The notes below the pieces were generated by a model. That model did not search any database and was not told where the DNA came from. It worked only from the letters and a program-made list of their open reading frames with translations. A program made the position numbers and the translations under genes. From assembly GCF_040581485.1 (NCBI RefSeq), contig NC_090134.1, forward strand, positions 10,880,501 through 10,944,500: DNA of 64,000 bases, read 5' to 3'. Source of the stretch: Linepithema humile (Eukaryota; Arthropoda; Insecta; Hymenoptera; Formicidae). This document shows positions 34,550 through 46,779 of this stretch, piece by piece (within the stretch, counting starts at the first letter, position 1; the number at the start of each line of letters is the position of its first letter).

Positions 34550-34856
34550 TGTAGGAGTAAGATTTGAATCGCCCTCTAGCTACCGAAAAATCTTGCTCCC
34601 TACTCCTTGTCTCACCGTGAGAGACCGGCGATACCGAGAATTCGGACGACGATTCCGAGCAGTCGAAATCGAGACATTGTACGGATAAGAAATCGAAATA
34701 AAGAATTGATCGAAGCACAGTATAATTTCTTGACGCCTGTCCGAAAAGAGAAATAGAGAATTGATATATCGAAGAAGCCCCATCGTAATAGGCAACCTGA
34801 CAGATCGTGAATCGGAATCGACTCGCGAGTTGAATATTAGTAGAAGACGCCCTACA
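34550..34856 (+). repeat. Gypsy 1 3' LTR
   Basis: Starts TGTAGGAGTAAG and ends CGCCCTACA. Followed by the CATA duplication. Confidence 0.88.
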
Positions 34857-34860
34857 CATA

Positions 34861-35706
34861 AATAAAAGTATTTTACAGAAATTAGAATATGAATGTATGT
34901 AACTAAATAATGTGAATGTTTGCAAAAATGTTACAAAATTTATGTATAATATATACACTTTTTTATCCTTCAGAGTGCCTTCAACCCATTTTTTTCAGCC
35001 GGGTTTAGTAGCACATAATACAAACACACATTTACACATAATTAACACACATAACTAACCTAAAAGATTCTGTATATGACAGATAGCACTGAGAACTGTA
35101 TAGCGCCTCTATCCCAAAATCCAGGAAATCTATTGCCCTTTTTTACCTCACTATCGTCTATATTGCACGCATGTCTGGCATAAATTCTAAATGCAATGGT
35201 TTTTTAAGACTACATCTCTGAACTTATTTTTAATGGTTTCCTAGCAATCTTTGATGTACTCTTCTTCGGCCGTAATGATAGTTTTGCATCTGCAAACTGT
35301 ATAATTTTCGTATAAAACTAATATTTGTATACACCGACAACTTGTCGGTAAAATTTCCAAATTTTTTTCCTTTTCTTGTTTAAAATCTTATACTGGCCAA
35401 TGTATTAGCATATGTACTTTAATCACATAAAAGGATTTGTGATTCTGTTGAAGCAATAAAAAAATCCATTGCATTTACAAAATTGAAAAAAACGGTCGGT
35501 AATATAGGACTCCAGCATCCTCTTAATATGCGAGTATTTTTTTATCTATTATAGTTTACGTTTACGTGTAAACCCAACCCTGGCTTTTAATATTCAAAAT
35601 AAGTTATTGGTCATTACTGTATGAAATATCCATAAAATATCCATAAAAGTTTATCATTTTTTTAAATATTAACAAAAATGCAATACTTTATTTACACACA
35701 TGCACG

Positions 35707-35752
<46 letters not shown>

Positions 35753-36143
35753 TAGAAGTAATTTATTAAAATAATTTAAATGTACATTTTCAAATTACAC
35801 AGGTTATTGAAAATAACTGATCTTTTGCTAAATAAACTGTAAATGCAAAAATAAATGCTATAATACATGTATTTATAATACGTGTGTATTTATATTTCAA
35901 ATCTGATTGATATACATAATCATGTTTTACAAGTATGCATTACGGACACTTTGTAGATATAGCACACATCGGAACCAAAAAGTCATGGATGTAGCACGGA
36001 AGAGACCTAAAAGATCGTAGACATTATTTACGGAATTCGTGGACATTAGCTACGTAGTTCAATGTGCACGTTTTGTGCACATAGAGGCGCTAGCGAACAG
36101 AAACACATAAAATGCGGGCATGTCCACTCTCAGTCTTCTCTCT
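34861..36143. other. Gene-free stretch with a CA microsatellite
   Basis: No gene recognised. An AC-dinucleotide run of about 40 bases lies near 35704-35748. The rest is AT-rich and unassigned. Confidence 0.5.
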
Positions 36144-36151
36144 GCTTAAAC

Positions 36152-36793
36152 CACGGACTAAGGAATAGAGGGACTGAGTCTAAAGTCCTAGTTTAGGCGA
36201 GAGGGGATGGTAATTGAAGCGTGCGGGGGGGACTGCTTTCCGCCATATTGATGTAGCGATTCTCACACAGAGATTCTGTGTCTGTGACATGGTTACACTC
36301 GTGTAGTGGTGTCACTAAACATAACGAGTGACAAGCGTAAAGAAATTAGGCGGTTTTATTATTGTTGTACTATAAATTTTATAAAATACTTTAACTTTTA
36401 TTACTCTGAGGCTCTGCATACAGTAGACAAAATATTAGAAATAGCAATAATCATTTAATATTAAAAAGAGAAATTATTTTACATTTAACAAGAGAATAAA
36501 ATATATATTAATTAGTTCCATTTCTTAATTCATGCATTAATTTTTTCTATTCTTTTTATTTTTAAAATAAATAATTCCAATTTTTTATTTCTAATATTTA
36601 ATAATTATTCCTATTTCTATTTCCTATTTTGTTTATTGTGCGCAGGATCTGACTTTCATTTCTCACACATACGCAAATAGTGAGTTCTATGTGTGGTGAT
36701 TACTAAACGAATATGGCGGCCCCCCCCCCCCCCCGCCGCAAACGTGCTCCCACGGTACAGCTTGTGCTCCGTCCCTCTATTCCTTAGTCCGTG
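36152..36793. mobile_element. hAT-type MITE inserted at a TTAA element border
   Basis: Terminal repeat CACGGACTAAGGAATAGAGG with its complement at the other end, flanked by the 8-base duplication GCTTAAAC (36144-36151, 36794-36801). A run of about 16 C lies near 36719-36734. The duplicated target includes the TTAA that borders the next element. Confidence 0.88.
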
Positions 36794-36836
36794 GCTTAAA
36801 CCAAGATCTATAGAGAGAAGGTTACCTCAGTAAAAC

Positions 36837-37081
36837 CATTGAGTTCTATAACATACTGGAGTGAGCCTTCCTATCCCGAACAATGAAAACTGCGTCCGCG
36901 ATTTAGAAAAGGACACATATAGCAATGTGAGGATTTCTGTCTCTTTTTACGTTCTATTGCTTATGCTGAAAACATACGCTGACAAGGAAGACTAGCCTCA
37001 CGTAATTTATCTGTCTTTTTCGACCGATGGAGACATCCCCACTCCTGAAAGGCTCGCTCTAGTATGTTATAAAACTCAATG
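36837..37081. mobile_element. 245-base hAT-type MITE
   Basis: Terminal repeats CATTGAGTTCTATAACATAC and the complement of CATTGAGTTTTATAACATAC, flanked by AGTAAAAC (36829-36836, 37082-37089). Confidence 0.85.
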
Positions 37082-37291
37082 AGTAAAACCGGTTGTGGGC
37101 GAGGGACGATGAAGTAAGGGGGGAGCTAGAAACAGCTTGATGGCGAGGGGCGACGAAGGAAGGGGGGAGCATGATGATCTCATCGACAAACAGTAGCTGT
37201 CTCTCTCTTTCAAAGTTCTTCCTTTTCTAACTGTTTCTAACTCTGTCACTCGCTCTCATTATTGACTTTCATGTGTCAGTTTAAGAGGTTA

Positions 37292-37598
37292 TACCGGGTG
37301 TTTCAGACCACCCGTCCCACCCTTTTAAAAGTAGTACTTAATAAAAAATAACTTCATTATAGTGTTTTGAAAAGCTCTTGACACCAGCTATTAGATTTTG
37401 GAATCAAAAATAGGGATTTCCATTTAAAGAAATAACTCTGACCTTCAAATAACCTTGAAAATCAACTGCGAGGTCAAAGTCAATGTCACCATCAGATAGA
37501 TCCCTCAAAATCATGCAAATTTCGTCTGAGCCATTTTTTTGTACAAGCACATCCCTACGTTTTAAAAGGGTGGGACGGGTGGTCTGAAACACCCGATA
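37292..37598. mobile_element. Mariner-type MITE
   Basis: Terminal repeats of about 36 bases, CCGGGTGTTTCAGACCACCC at the left and its near-complement at the right, bordered by TA. Interior matches the decayed copy at 480-955. Confidence 0.88.
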
Positions 37599-37604
37599 TA
37601 GTAA

Positions 37605-38340
37605 AAATCGAAGGTACATATATTAATTATTTTGTTTGTTATTTCCCCTAACATATTCAAATGAACAAAACCGAAGAAATAATTTAACCCACATAACCTA
37701 AACAATATTTCTTTTATCTAAATACATACAATTTTTATATTTCATTAGCAAATATTTGAAAATTGTTAACACTTTGTAAATTTTATCATATAAATATTCA
37801 CATTTGCAATGTTGAAACATATATTACAATTTCATTATTTAAGTTTGTATCATAATAAATTTGTGTATGATGCTTTTTATATTACCCTAGAATTGTATTT
37901 ACATTTATGAATTTCAGTTACAATTTTTTGATAATTTTTGAGGTTTTTACAATTAAATATAAAAAATAAATTTCTTTATAGTATTTCTTTTGTAAATAAT
38001 GCATATAAACAGTAAATATTATTTTAAAAATAATTTTTAAATATGTACTATTTTTTCTTTTATTTTACTACTTTACAAATAATGTTTTTTGTGTATATCC
38101 CCAAATTATATTTTATTTTCATTGATATTACAGTCTAAATACGAGTACAAAGCAATTTGTATTACAAATGCATCTGTTGCAGCGATATTTAACATTATAA
38201 ACGTTAAATATCTAGCGCTATAATTTGCAATATATGTAATTTATAGCGCCTTTCTAATTTACTTTTCAATTTTTATTACGCAATTTCCAGTGCTATCAAT
38301 ATTTTACAAAATAAAAGTATTTTTTCGATAAAAACTCAAA
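37605..38340. other. AT-rich interior of the TTAA element
   Basis: No gene or clear repeat seen between the mariner-type MITE and the right arm of the TTAA element. Confidence 0.5.
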
Positions 38341-38697
38341 GCATTTCTATATTAAAGGAGCGAGAGAGAAAACACTAAAGCGTGCGAGAGAGACAGCTAC
38401 TGTTTGACGATGAGATCATCATGCTCTCCCCTTCCTTCGTCGCCCCTCGCCTACAAGCTGTTTCTAGCTCCCCCCTTACTTCGTCGCGTCTCGCCTACAA
38501 GCTGTTCTAGCTTCCCCCTTACTTCATCGTCCCTCGCCAACAACCGGTTTGTTTGAGGTAACCTTCTCTCTATAGATCTTGGGTTAAAACGGCCTATAAT
38601 TGAATTTACGGGAAAGTTTTCACTTTTCATGTTTCCGCTCCTAAGAAAAACTTATATGATCGATGTCCTGATATTCATATATCCATGGGCATAACGC

Positions 38698-38789
38698 ACA
38701 AGGGAATCAACCAATTGGAGTTCTTTATTTCCATCCCCACTTCTCATTCTGCGGATTTCTGATTGGTTGATTCCCTTATGCGTTATGCC
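38698..38789. mobile_element. Short foldback MITE
   Basis: GGCATAACGCACAAGGGAAT and TTCCCTTATGCGTTATGCC form an inverted repeat of about 30 bases around a short loop, about 330 bases upstream of the ATP synthase start. Target duplication not clear. Confidence 0.65.
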
Positions 38790-39114
38790 TTATGCTTTAT
38801 GTAAAAATCTGTGCTCCGGCCTTTACTCGCACTCGGCATACATTTATAATACTTGTAGTATCTAAACGTGAATATCGACAAGCACGGAATTGTGCGGTAA
38901 GCATAATAGTTTTGTCATAGATGTATTGAAGAATGTAAAAACTCAGCGTGCAAAATCATGCCCGCGTTCGAGACTGTTATTTAATATATTGCAAGTTGAA
39001 GAATAAGGTTATAGGGGTATCTCATACTTATGATGTAACAGTCTCGCCAATGTCATTGTAACGTGAAGAAAAAGGACCTGTTTTTGAAAAAAATAATCTT
39101 TACAGCGTGTAGAG

Positions 39115-39757
39115 ATGGCCAGTTTTACTCGCAAATTGCGCCCTTACTTGAAACGTGTCCACAATCAATGGAGAACCTACGCAGATGCGCCAGCCAGTGA
39201 TCAAATGAAGTTTACATTTGCTGGTGCCAATCAGGTATAGTGGATTAAACATTAATTAGCTTGATAAAGTATTATAACATCTTTACATAAGCATTAGATA
39301 TCTTTATTTTGTATGTATGTTAGGTGTTCTATGATCAAACTGCAATTCGTCAAGTTGATGTACCTTCTTTCTCGGGTGCTTTTGGCATTCTACCTAAACA
39401 TGTACCCACATTGGCGGTGTTAAAGCCTGGAGTAGTTACAGTGTATGAAGAAGGTGGCTCAACTAAGAAGGTTTTTGTCTCATCCGGCACAGTTACCATA
39501 AATGAAGATAATAGTGTACAAGTATGTTAATTTTTTTAATGAGCTCAAAGTGACAAATATGGATTCTAAAGTATGTCATTTGTTTATAGATTTTAGCAGA
39601 GGAAGCTCATCCAATAGAAAACTTTGATAGTTCAGCAGCAAGAGACATCCTTAGCAAAGCACAACAACAGCTTTCCTCGGCATCATCAGACAAAGATAAA
39701 GCAGAAGCAGCTATTGCAGTTGAAGTCGCTGAGGCTCTTGTGCAAGCTACCCAATAA
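39115..39757 (+). CDS. ATP5F1D: ATP synthase F1 subunit delta, mitochondrial
   Basis: Subunit of the central stalk of mitochondrial F1Fo ATP synthase (the bacterial epsilon counterpart); it couples c-ring rotation to catalysis. Exons 39115-39234, 39324-39521 and 39590-39757, all GT-AG, give 161 residues, the usual length. The N-terminus (MASFTRKLRPYLKRV, no acidic residue before A23-D24) is a typical matrix-targeting presequence. The beta-sandwich follows: KFTFAGANQVFYD, VPSFSGAFGILPKHVPTLA, LKPGVVTVYEEGG and FVSSGTVTINEDNSVQ. The C-terminal helical pair contains AEEAHPIENFD and AARDILSKAQQQL. The frame is intact and every domain is present. The first exon may be preceded by an untranslated segment with MITE DNA. 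A polyadenylation signal AATAAA is at 39853-39858. The gene is convergent with MTF-1. Confidence 0.96.
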
Positions 39758-39852
39758 ATATAAGTAATATAGAATAATGTATGCTTCATCCAGATTATCG
39801 ACTTTAGAAATGTGTTCAGCACTTATATCATATTGCTGTATAACAATGAAAT

Positions 39853-39858
39853 AATAAA
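39853..39858 (+). terminator. Polyadenylation signal of the ATP synthase delta gene
   Basis: AATAAA about 95 bases after the stop codon; an alternative overlaps the stop region at 39754. Confidence 0.5.
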
Positions 39859-39859
39859 A

Positions 39860-41110
39860 ATATGTTAAATGATATATATTTTTGATTAAAACAAATTGCT
39901 GTCAAATTTTATTATTTTATTTAATTATTTATGATGAAGTTGGATACAAGAAGTATAGAAGAGATAATTGTTATAAATTTTTTATTGTTAGTTTTGATTT
40001 TTATTTGTTCATTAACAATATAATAAATATGCTATTGTTTACAAGCTATTTAGGTACATTAATTTTATTGCAAGTACTTATAACAGCCATAAAAATATTC
40101 ACACTAAAGTTATTGTTATTGTTAAAAATTTGCACTTTATCTACTCTTCATTATGATGCAGCATAAAACACTGAACTAGTTAAAATTTAAAATCTTTAAA
40201 ATCTATCATTATTTTTGTAATCATACGAATACTTTGGATGTTTATAAGTATTTGATACTTTCTGATTAACTGAGAAATATCAATAACTTTTCTTTTAATA
40301 ATATGCTCTAATAAGAAAAGATTGTATCTCGTGCTATCATAGCAAGTAGCATATCCCAATGTTGTAATTTAAAAAACATATACATTTAATAAATAAATAA
40401 AATTCTTAAACATAATGCATCTATACGATATCATTTTTGGTATTTACATATTACAATTAAAAATTATAATATGCTGTACATATTTTTAACTCTTAAATTT
40501 ATGATAAGTTTTCCAACAATATTAACCGTGTGCATAATAAAAACAACAACGTATATAATTATGATTCAGATATCAAAAAATTACTATCTATTTTTTGCTA
40601 TATAAGAATGAAATTTCATATATTTATAAAACACTATTTGTTAACACTTTGTTTGTGTCAAAATATCTCATGTGTATAAAAGTAATATATAATACCGTGC
40701 ATTTTTTTCTTACATTTTTGTGTAAGAATCGTTAACTATTAATTTTCATTTTATATCTATAAACAATATTCCGAAATTGTGGATACTCTGTTTATCACAA
40801 ATTATGCAACAGTAATTTTGTACACTTTTATAAACACTTTTAGTAAAAAAGTCTATAAATATTTGGCACAAGATATATAACATATATTTATCCATTGTTG
40901 GACTTTAATATGGTATATATATCTGTACAGTCATATATTCTCTTCAATTTCTTAGATAAAAATTTGTCTCTTAAATAAAACGTTTGGAAAGCAAAAGTTG
41001 CTCACAAAGTAAATTTAAAGCTATCAGGTGTAAAATCACAAATTTTTACAAAAGTTAACATGAGGAGCGTTATTTGTTTTGCATGACTAGTTAATAAAAA
41101 AATTTGTGAT
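39860..41110. other. Intergenic region between convergent genes
   Basis: AT-rich, no gene recognised. It should contain the MTF-1 3' untranslated region on the - strand. Confidence 0.5.
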
Positions 41111-44006
41111 TTATTGATTCCTGGCTAGTTGATACTTCATCAAAGAAGGTAGTAATTTTTCTCTACAACATGATGGGTGTGTATCTGTAGCATTGCTAGT
41201 ATTTTTACAACAATTGCTAAATACTTTTTGTATTTGTTGCAGTGTTTTCAGACAAATTACGACACAACAAGAATCACAACCACCAGATTCGGCGTTGCAG
41301 GAACATCCACTTTGCAAGGAAGACACGAAGTCGTCCACAATTCTTATCGTATCTTTTTTCGTGACTTGGACAACAGAACTATTTGTACAGTTTTGACAAT
41401 TTTGCAAGTTGTCACAATTACAATCGATACATTTACATATATCAGCATCCGCTGTGATCTCCTGTAGAACATTTCTGTCTTTCTTATTTTTTATATTTGT
41501 CTTATGCTCATAATTAATAACTTTTTGGCATTGTATAGCCTCATTGTTTGTCGGAGTATGTTCCGTATTTACTGTATCAATATTTTTTAAATTTTCTGTA
41601 GATGGTAATTGAGACTCTATTTCTAATGGATAAGGCTCCGGACCAACTAAATCCACCAGAGAATGAACTGCTGTGGGAAAGGCATTAAATTCCGACCAAG
41701 ATTGTGTTCTCAATGCGGGTGCAGTTGCCAAAGCAGTCACGTCTATCCAAGGTGAAGGTAATTCTTCTTCGGTCGCTATCGCCAGTTCAATGGCTTCGGA
41801 TTGCGCATTCGTAACATCTGCACATAAATCGTGATTCGAAATCGTGTTGAGAGACTCTTGTTGCAAAGTTGCATCATTGGTAAATGTGAGAGTTTCCATT
41901 CCACCCTGGAAGAGGTGAGTTTCGTTTGAGGAACTTATAATATCGGAAATTGTATGACTAGTAATACAATTGGCACTATACAACGCATTGTTGTCATCGA
42001 CTATTCTTTCTGCATTTGATTGGTTCACAAATACATCATCAGGAGTGGTGATAGATAGGTTTTTGTACTGTTTCATATCACTCGTGAAATGTGTCCCATC
42101 AGAAATATGTGCTATTGCGTTCTGCAAACCGTCCTGCATAATTTTCTGCTCTAAATTTATTAGGACAGATCGATCCTGTCTATTTGTAGTGTTGCTATGT
42201 ACTTCCGATAACGAAATTGTCTCATGCGAATGATCATGATGTCCAGTTATATCTGTTAAATTATCATGTTGCATATTTGATTCCGTAATTTGATTGAATA
42301 CTTTAAATTCATTGTAGTCCTCGTTATTATTAAAAGCGTCAATTGTGTGCTCATCATAATTATCTAAATTAACATCCGTTGCAAGAAGTGCAGTTTCGGC
42401 GGTTTTATTCGAATTTTCTACGTCTTTGGTATGAATATAACAGAGTTTCGTATCCAGCTTATGATGGTTCATAATGTTTGCTGTTACACTGGTGGAAACT
42501 GCTTGTCCTACTGTATTCTTTGGGGATACATATGGCATATTTCCATTATTTTGTGCAAAATTTGAAGATATTGGTATAACAGCATACGATGGTATAGTGG
42601 TGTTATTAACTTTTACAAGTTTTAATTCTAATTGAGTTAACTTTCTTAGCTCCTCAGTCATATCGTTTTTACGCTTCTATAACAAAATGAGAAAAATTTG
42701 ATATAAACTTAACAAACACTTCATAACTTCATCAAACTTAATAAAAAAAAAATTAATGTAATATTTCTTCTGTTGTATTAATACTTACATTTTCATTATT
42801 TATAATTTTGTAATGTGTCTTTATATGGCTTTTTAAACTGTGAGGAGTAGTAAAACATCGTTTGCAATTTTGGAAGGTACAAATATATGGTCGTTCGCCT
42901 GTATGTGTTCTTTTGTGCGTTTTTAAATGATGTGAAGCCGTAAAGGCCTTTCCGCAACCTTTCTCTCTGCATCTTGAAATATACAAAAAGTAATAATTCT
43001 GAATAATTTTAAAATATATATATATATAGAATATTCAATGTTAGCTGTTCTTCAGTGGAAGTTAATCAAGTTTTATAATGTGTATCTTTCCATTTAATGT
43101 GTTTATGATATAGATGATTTGTAATATCATTTTTCGATATTATAGGAACGTACTTGTATGGTCTTTCTTGAGTATGAGTACGTATATGTTTCTTGAGATC
43201 ACTTAAAGTAGTAAAGAATTTAAGGCATCCAGTCTCTTCACAGTTGAATGTATTGCCACTGTGGAGTCTTTGGTGAGCTCTCAGTCTGTAAAGGGTATTG
43301 AATGCTTTCTCGCAACCTTTGTGATTGCATTCAAACGGTTTTACTTTTGTGTGTACCCTAATGTGGATCTTTAGGCTGTAGGACGTGAGAAAGGCCTTGC
43401 CACAACTCGGCTCTGCACATTTAAATCGATACTCGCCTGAAAGTTTCGAGAATTCCCTCCACGTAAAAAGTTTGCAGGACTACTTATCTCTTGCGGTATC
43501 TGAAAGCCATGCAGGTTGAAGCGTTTCTTTTATGCCAGCATTGGTGATTTAATATCAAATTGCAACAATAATATGTAAATATGTTTTCGTTGCTAGCATA
43601 GACACACATGATATAATTCTTTACTTACTTGAGTCCTTCTATATCCAATGAGTACGCAAAAACAAAAGCACATGTTAGTACCGGCATATAAAGCAAATTC
43701 CATATTGGACAAGAACAACGTGCAAAGCAAATGATGATTTTCTTAACAACAAATCAAACAATTATGGATAAGCCAGCCAATAAAAATAATGAAATAATGA
43801 CAATTTCTTGCTAAATTTCTTGCTAATAATGAACTGAACAAAATAAAAGATCTTAAAAATATTAGACATTAAACTGTATAAAATTAATTACATATTAATA
43901 AATTATTTTTTACTCTATTAAGTAACATTTTTTAACATAAATTATATTTATGATTATTAATAGAAAAAGTTTTCTATTCTATTTATCATATTCATTATTA
44001 AACAAT

Positions 44007-44073
<67 letters not shown>

Positions 44074-46006
44074 TACATACATGTATAAAGTAACAATTCT
44101 AGAATCTCACCTTTATGTGTTTTCATGTGGGTACGCAAGTTTCCAATAGTACTGTATGTTCTGCTGCAGCCTTCATATTGGCAATTATATCGATTGATAT
44201 GTTTCTGATTAGTATCTGGATCTATATTTTCAATTGCGACAGTCTCATGAGAAGTTGCACAATCTTCAGATAATGCGTCTTGTCCCTCATGAATCCGCAT
44301 ATAAATTTCATCCGCATTAATTGTATGGTAGTTATGTCTATAAGTACACATATATTCTAATACATATTAGTGCAAAGAATTTGGTTTACATATTCTTTTT
44401 TAAATTATACTATTATATAATTATATTATATTATATATTATATAATGATTAATCAGAAAAATTGTGGAAATGTGCATATTACTTAATCTTGGTAAAGTTA
44501 GCATATATCTATACATTATTCACTATGCTATTATTCTATGTATTATTTTACTATTATTACTATATATTATGTATGGATAAAATTACAAAATTTTAAGATT
44601 GGTAAAGCAAATATAAGTTTTTATTTTAAACTTTATATTAGGTAAACTAAAAAAAATTATTTATTTAAATAATTCTATAAATTCTGTGAAACTCATATAA
44701 AAAAATATATAATATAATTTTAATATATTATATAATGATATATATTATATAATGATTTTATATTATATTATTATATAATATTATATATTATATATATTAT
44801 AATTATATTAAATTATATTAAAATTATATTATATATTCCTTTATATGAGTTTCACAGAATTTATAGAATTATTTAAATAAATAATTTTTTTTAGTTTACC
44901 CAATATAAAGTTTAAAATAAAAACTTATATTTGCTTTACCAATCTTATAATTGGGAAATTTAGCCATACATAATATATAGTAATAATAGTAAAATAATAC
45001 ATAGAATAATAGTATAGTGAAATAATGTATAGATATATGCTAACTTAACCAAGATTAAGTAATATGCATATTTCCACAATTTCTCTGAATTGTAAACCAG
45101 CAAAAGTAAATTTTGTAGTGCACCTGTTTCACTTGTAACAACATGAAGCCAAAAATATAAGATTGCCAATAATGATATCAAATAATACCAATGCACAAGC
45201 ATAATTCTTTACAACAATAATAGTAATAAGTCGCACAAAAAATCAAATCAAATACAATTGAAAAATAATTTATATTTTATTGTTTTATTATTATTATTCT
45301 GAATATAAATTTGCAACAAATAAAACAAAACACAAAGTGTTGCTATAATAAAACATTTATATAGATATACATACAATATATAATATATATATAAAATATA
45401 ATTTATCTTTAGAATATTAGCCAAAATGTGAAATTTTCCAGGTATGCATAACAACAAATTTCCAGATATGCATAACAACAAAATATTTAAGCGACGTAAA
45501 TATCAAAACACATCCACGTATGTTATTCACAATTATAATTTTTTCTCAGATAATTTATGAATTAAGGGCTCTTGCTTCGAAACTTGTTATAACCATATAT
45601 GGAGGGGAAGGAGAAATACTGACGCGAGCGTGCGGATGAAATATCGACGATATATTTATCCGATATATTTATTCATAAAATTAACCCAGTAACGTCACAA
45701 CTGATATAATCAGGGGTTGAAAATGCCAAATTTGATTATTAACCGAGAAATATTTTTAAAAACTAGCAGAACTCACCCGGTCGTATTGTCATCGGCGGGT
45801 AGTTTCTCGCTGATAGCAACATCATCATCGGAGTACCTCTCATAATCGAACACCGCGCTTTGTGCGTAAACCTTCTCAAAGCTCGACAGGTCTAGGGTAT
45901 CGTCCAAGCAATCCTGCAGATCATGCGTCACAAGGATATTGTCGAAGTTGCTCTCAATACCATCGACATTCTCTTCTTGAAACTTGTCGCTCTCCCACGT
46001 CGCCAT
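41111..46006 (-). CDS. MTF-1: Metal-responsive transcription factor 1
   Basis: Zinc-sensing nuclear factor that binds metal response elements and activates metallothionein and transporter genes. Exons 46006-45777, 44337-44111, 43436-43154, 42972-42789 and 42676-41111 join in frame to 829 residues. ATG 46006 (MATWESDKF) is the first Met after the upstream frame. The acidic N-terminus is followed by six consecutive C2H2 fingers: CQYEGCSRTYSTIGNLRTH, CAEPSCGKAFLTSYSLKIH, CNHKGCEKAFNTLYRLRAH, CEETGCLKFFTTLSDLKKH, CREKGCGKAFTASHHLKTH and CTFQNCKRCFTTPHSLKSH. Their order and sequence match MTF-1 finger by finger. The large last exon is a low-complexity S/T/N/Q-rich activation region ending in cysteine-rich segments (CKCIDCNCDNLQNCQNC; CSCNAESGGCDSCC). 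The frame is intact. Intron 1 holds a long palindrome and intron 2 a TA repeat. Confidence 0.95.
44018..44068. repeat. TA microsatellite in MTF-1 intron 2
   Basis: Alternating TA after a short A run, about 45 bases from the exon 2 donor site. Confidence 0.9.
44447..45090. repeat. Long palindrome in MTF-1 intron 1
   Basis: An arm of about 255 bases (44447-44702) returns inverted at 44838-45090 with few differences. Shared words include TATGAGTTTCACAGAATTTA and AACTTATATTTGCTTTACCA. The 135-base core is almost only A and T. No terminal duplication found, so element type is unknown. Confidence 0.85.
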
Positions 46007-46149
46007 ACTTTTTTGGGCCTGCGCGACAAACAAATTGTGCGACGAGCTCGCTATCTACGTCAGGGGTGGGACACTCTTATGAGCGATTATAAAGTAGTTA
46101 CTTTGTAGACTATAGTTTTCAGATGGCGTTACTATTCACATGTACAACA

Positions 46150-46290
46150 TGGGTGCGTTCAGAAGACACAACGGTTGTGTGAGCGCTCATCGCCATCGGA
46201 GTATTCTATCAGATCTTTTAGAGCCAACAAATCAACGTCAAGTGTTGACAAGACATACACAGTTGTGCAACTGTTTTCTGAACGCACTCA
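46150..46290. mobile_element. MITE of the GCGTTCAG family, copy 1
   Basis: TGGGTGCGTTCAGAAGACAC and TTTTCTGAACGCACTCA form terminal inverted repeats. Related to the MITE at 61144-61270. Lies just upstream of the MTF-1 start (about 145 bases), so it may sit in its promoter or first exon. Confidence 0.75.
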
Positions 46291-46300
46291 ATAGACATAA

Positions 46301-46450
46301 GGCCGGTTCTACAATAAGTTGCAAATACTCCGTCGCCAGTCGCGAATGCTCCGTCTTACTAAAAATAACTAGAAATAGCGCTTTCCAATTAGTAGTTGCC
46401 ATCCTTCGCGACCGGTGACGGGGCATTTGCAACTTATTGTAGAACCAGCT
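46301..46450. mobile_element. 150-base Harbinger-type MITE, copy B
   Basis: Same element as 32529-32678 with almost no difference, flanked by TAA on both sides (46298-46300, 46451-46453). Confidence 0.92.
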
Positions 46451-46454
46451 TAAG

Positions 46455-46577
46455 AGGTCTGTTTTTTATAGCTGAACTGGCTGCACTAGTTCAGAGTTTA
46501 TCTTTCTCCTTTCAATGTGGAGGGAAAAAGATAAACTCTGAACTAGTACAGCCAGTTCAGCTATAAAGAACAGACCT
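46455..46577. mobile_element. Foldback MITE, AGGTCTGTT ends
   Basis: Arms of about 50 bases (AGGTCTGTTTTTTATAGCTG, then GAACTGGCTGCACTAGTTCA) inverted around a short loop. The ends resemble those of the second Harbinger element (47225-54336), of which it may be a derivative. Confidence 0.75.
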
Positions 46578-46779
46578 ATAGTGTAAGCGCCTAAGTGATA
46601 TTGCGCTTATTTAGGTTAAGTCGCGCCTAGATGACAGCTAGTCTAAGAGTGCTAGTGTTTTTCTCGTCGCTCGCGATTGGCCGATTCCTCGTGGCTAGCA
46701 GCCGCTCTCGGATTGGTCCGTGAGGATACGTGACTTCGTCTACGCGCGAGAGCGTCTAGGCGAAGAGCGAAGACAGTGA

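Larger units (their letters stand above)
15105..34856 (+). mobile_element. Ty3/gypsy retrotransposon 1, expanded by nested insertions
   Basis: LTRs at 15105-15410 and 34550-34856 (about 306 bases) differ at roughly eight sites including a 3-base indel. The 4-base duplication CATA flanks both ends (15101-15104, 34857-34860), showing they belong to one insertion. The element's own gag remains at 15600-16379 and its protease to integrase at 31222-34428. About 15 kb of later insertions and rearranged DNA fills the gap, and the end of gag is missing. Confidence 0.88.
36800..38583. mobile_element. TTAA-flanked foldback MITE (piggyBac-like)
   Basis: Ends ACCAAGATCTATAGAGAG and CTCTCTATAGATCTTGGG with TTAA outside (36796-36799, 38584-38587). 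Both arms share TACCTCA, a CGAGGGACGATGAAGTAAGG block, and GATGATCTCATCGTC-type sequence. The CCC-like end and TTAA suit piggyBac. It contains two further MITEs (36837-37081, 37292-37598) and no gene. Confidence 0.78.

Noticed and set aside
39882..40166. 94-residue hydrophobic frame downstream of the ATP synthase gene
   Set aside because: AT-rich sequence giving Leu/Ile/Phe/Lys runs; no motif and no splice context.
44960..45481. Hydrophobic small frames in MTF-1 intron 1
   Set aside because: AT-rich intronic palindrome DNA on the gene's own strand, with no conserved motif.
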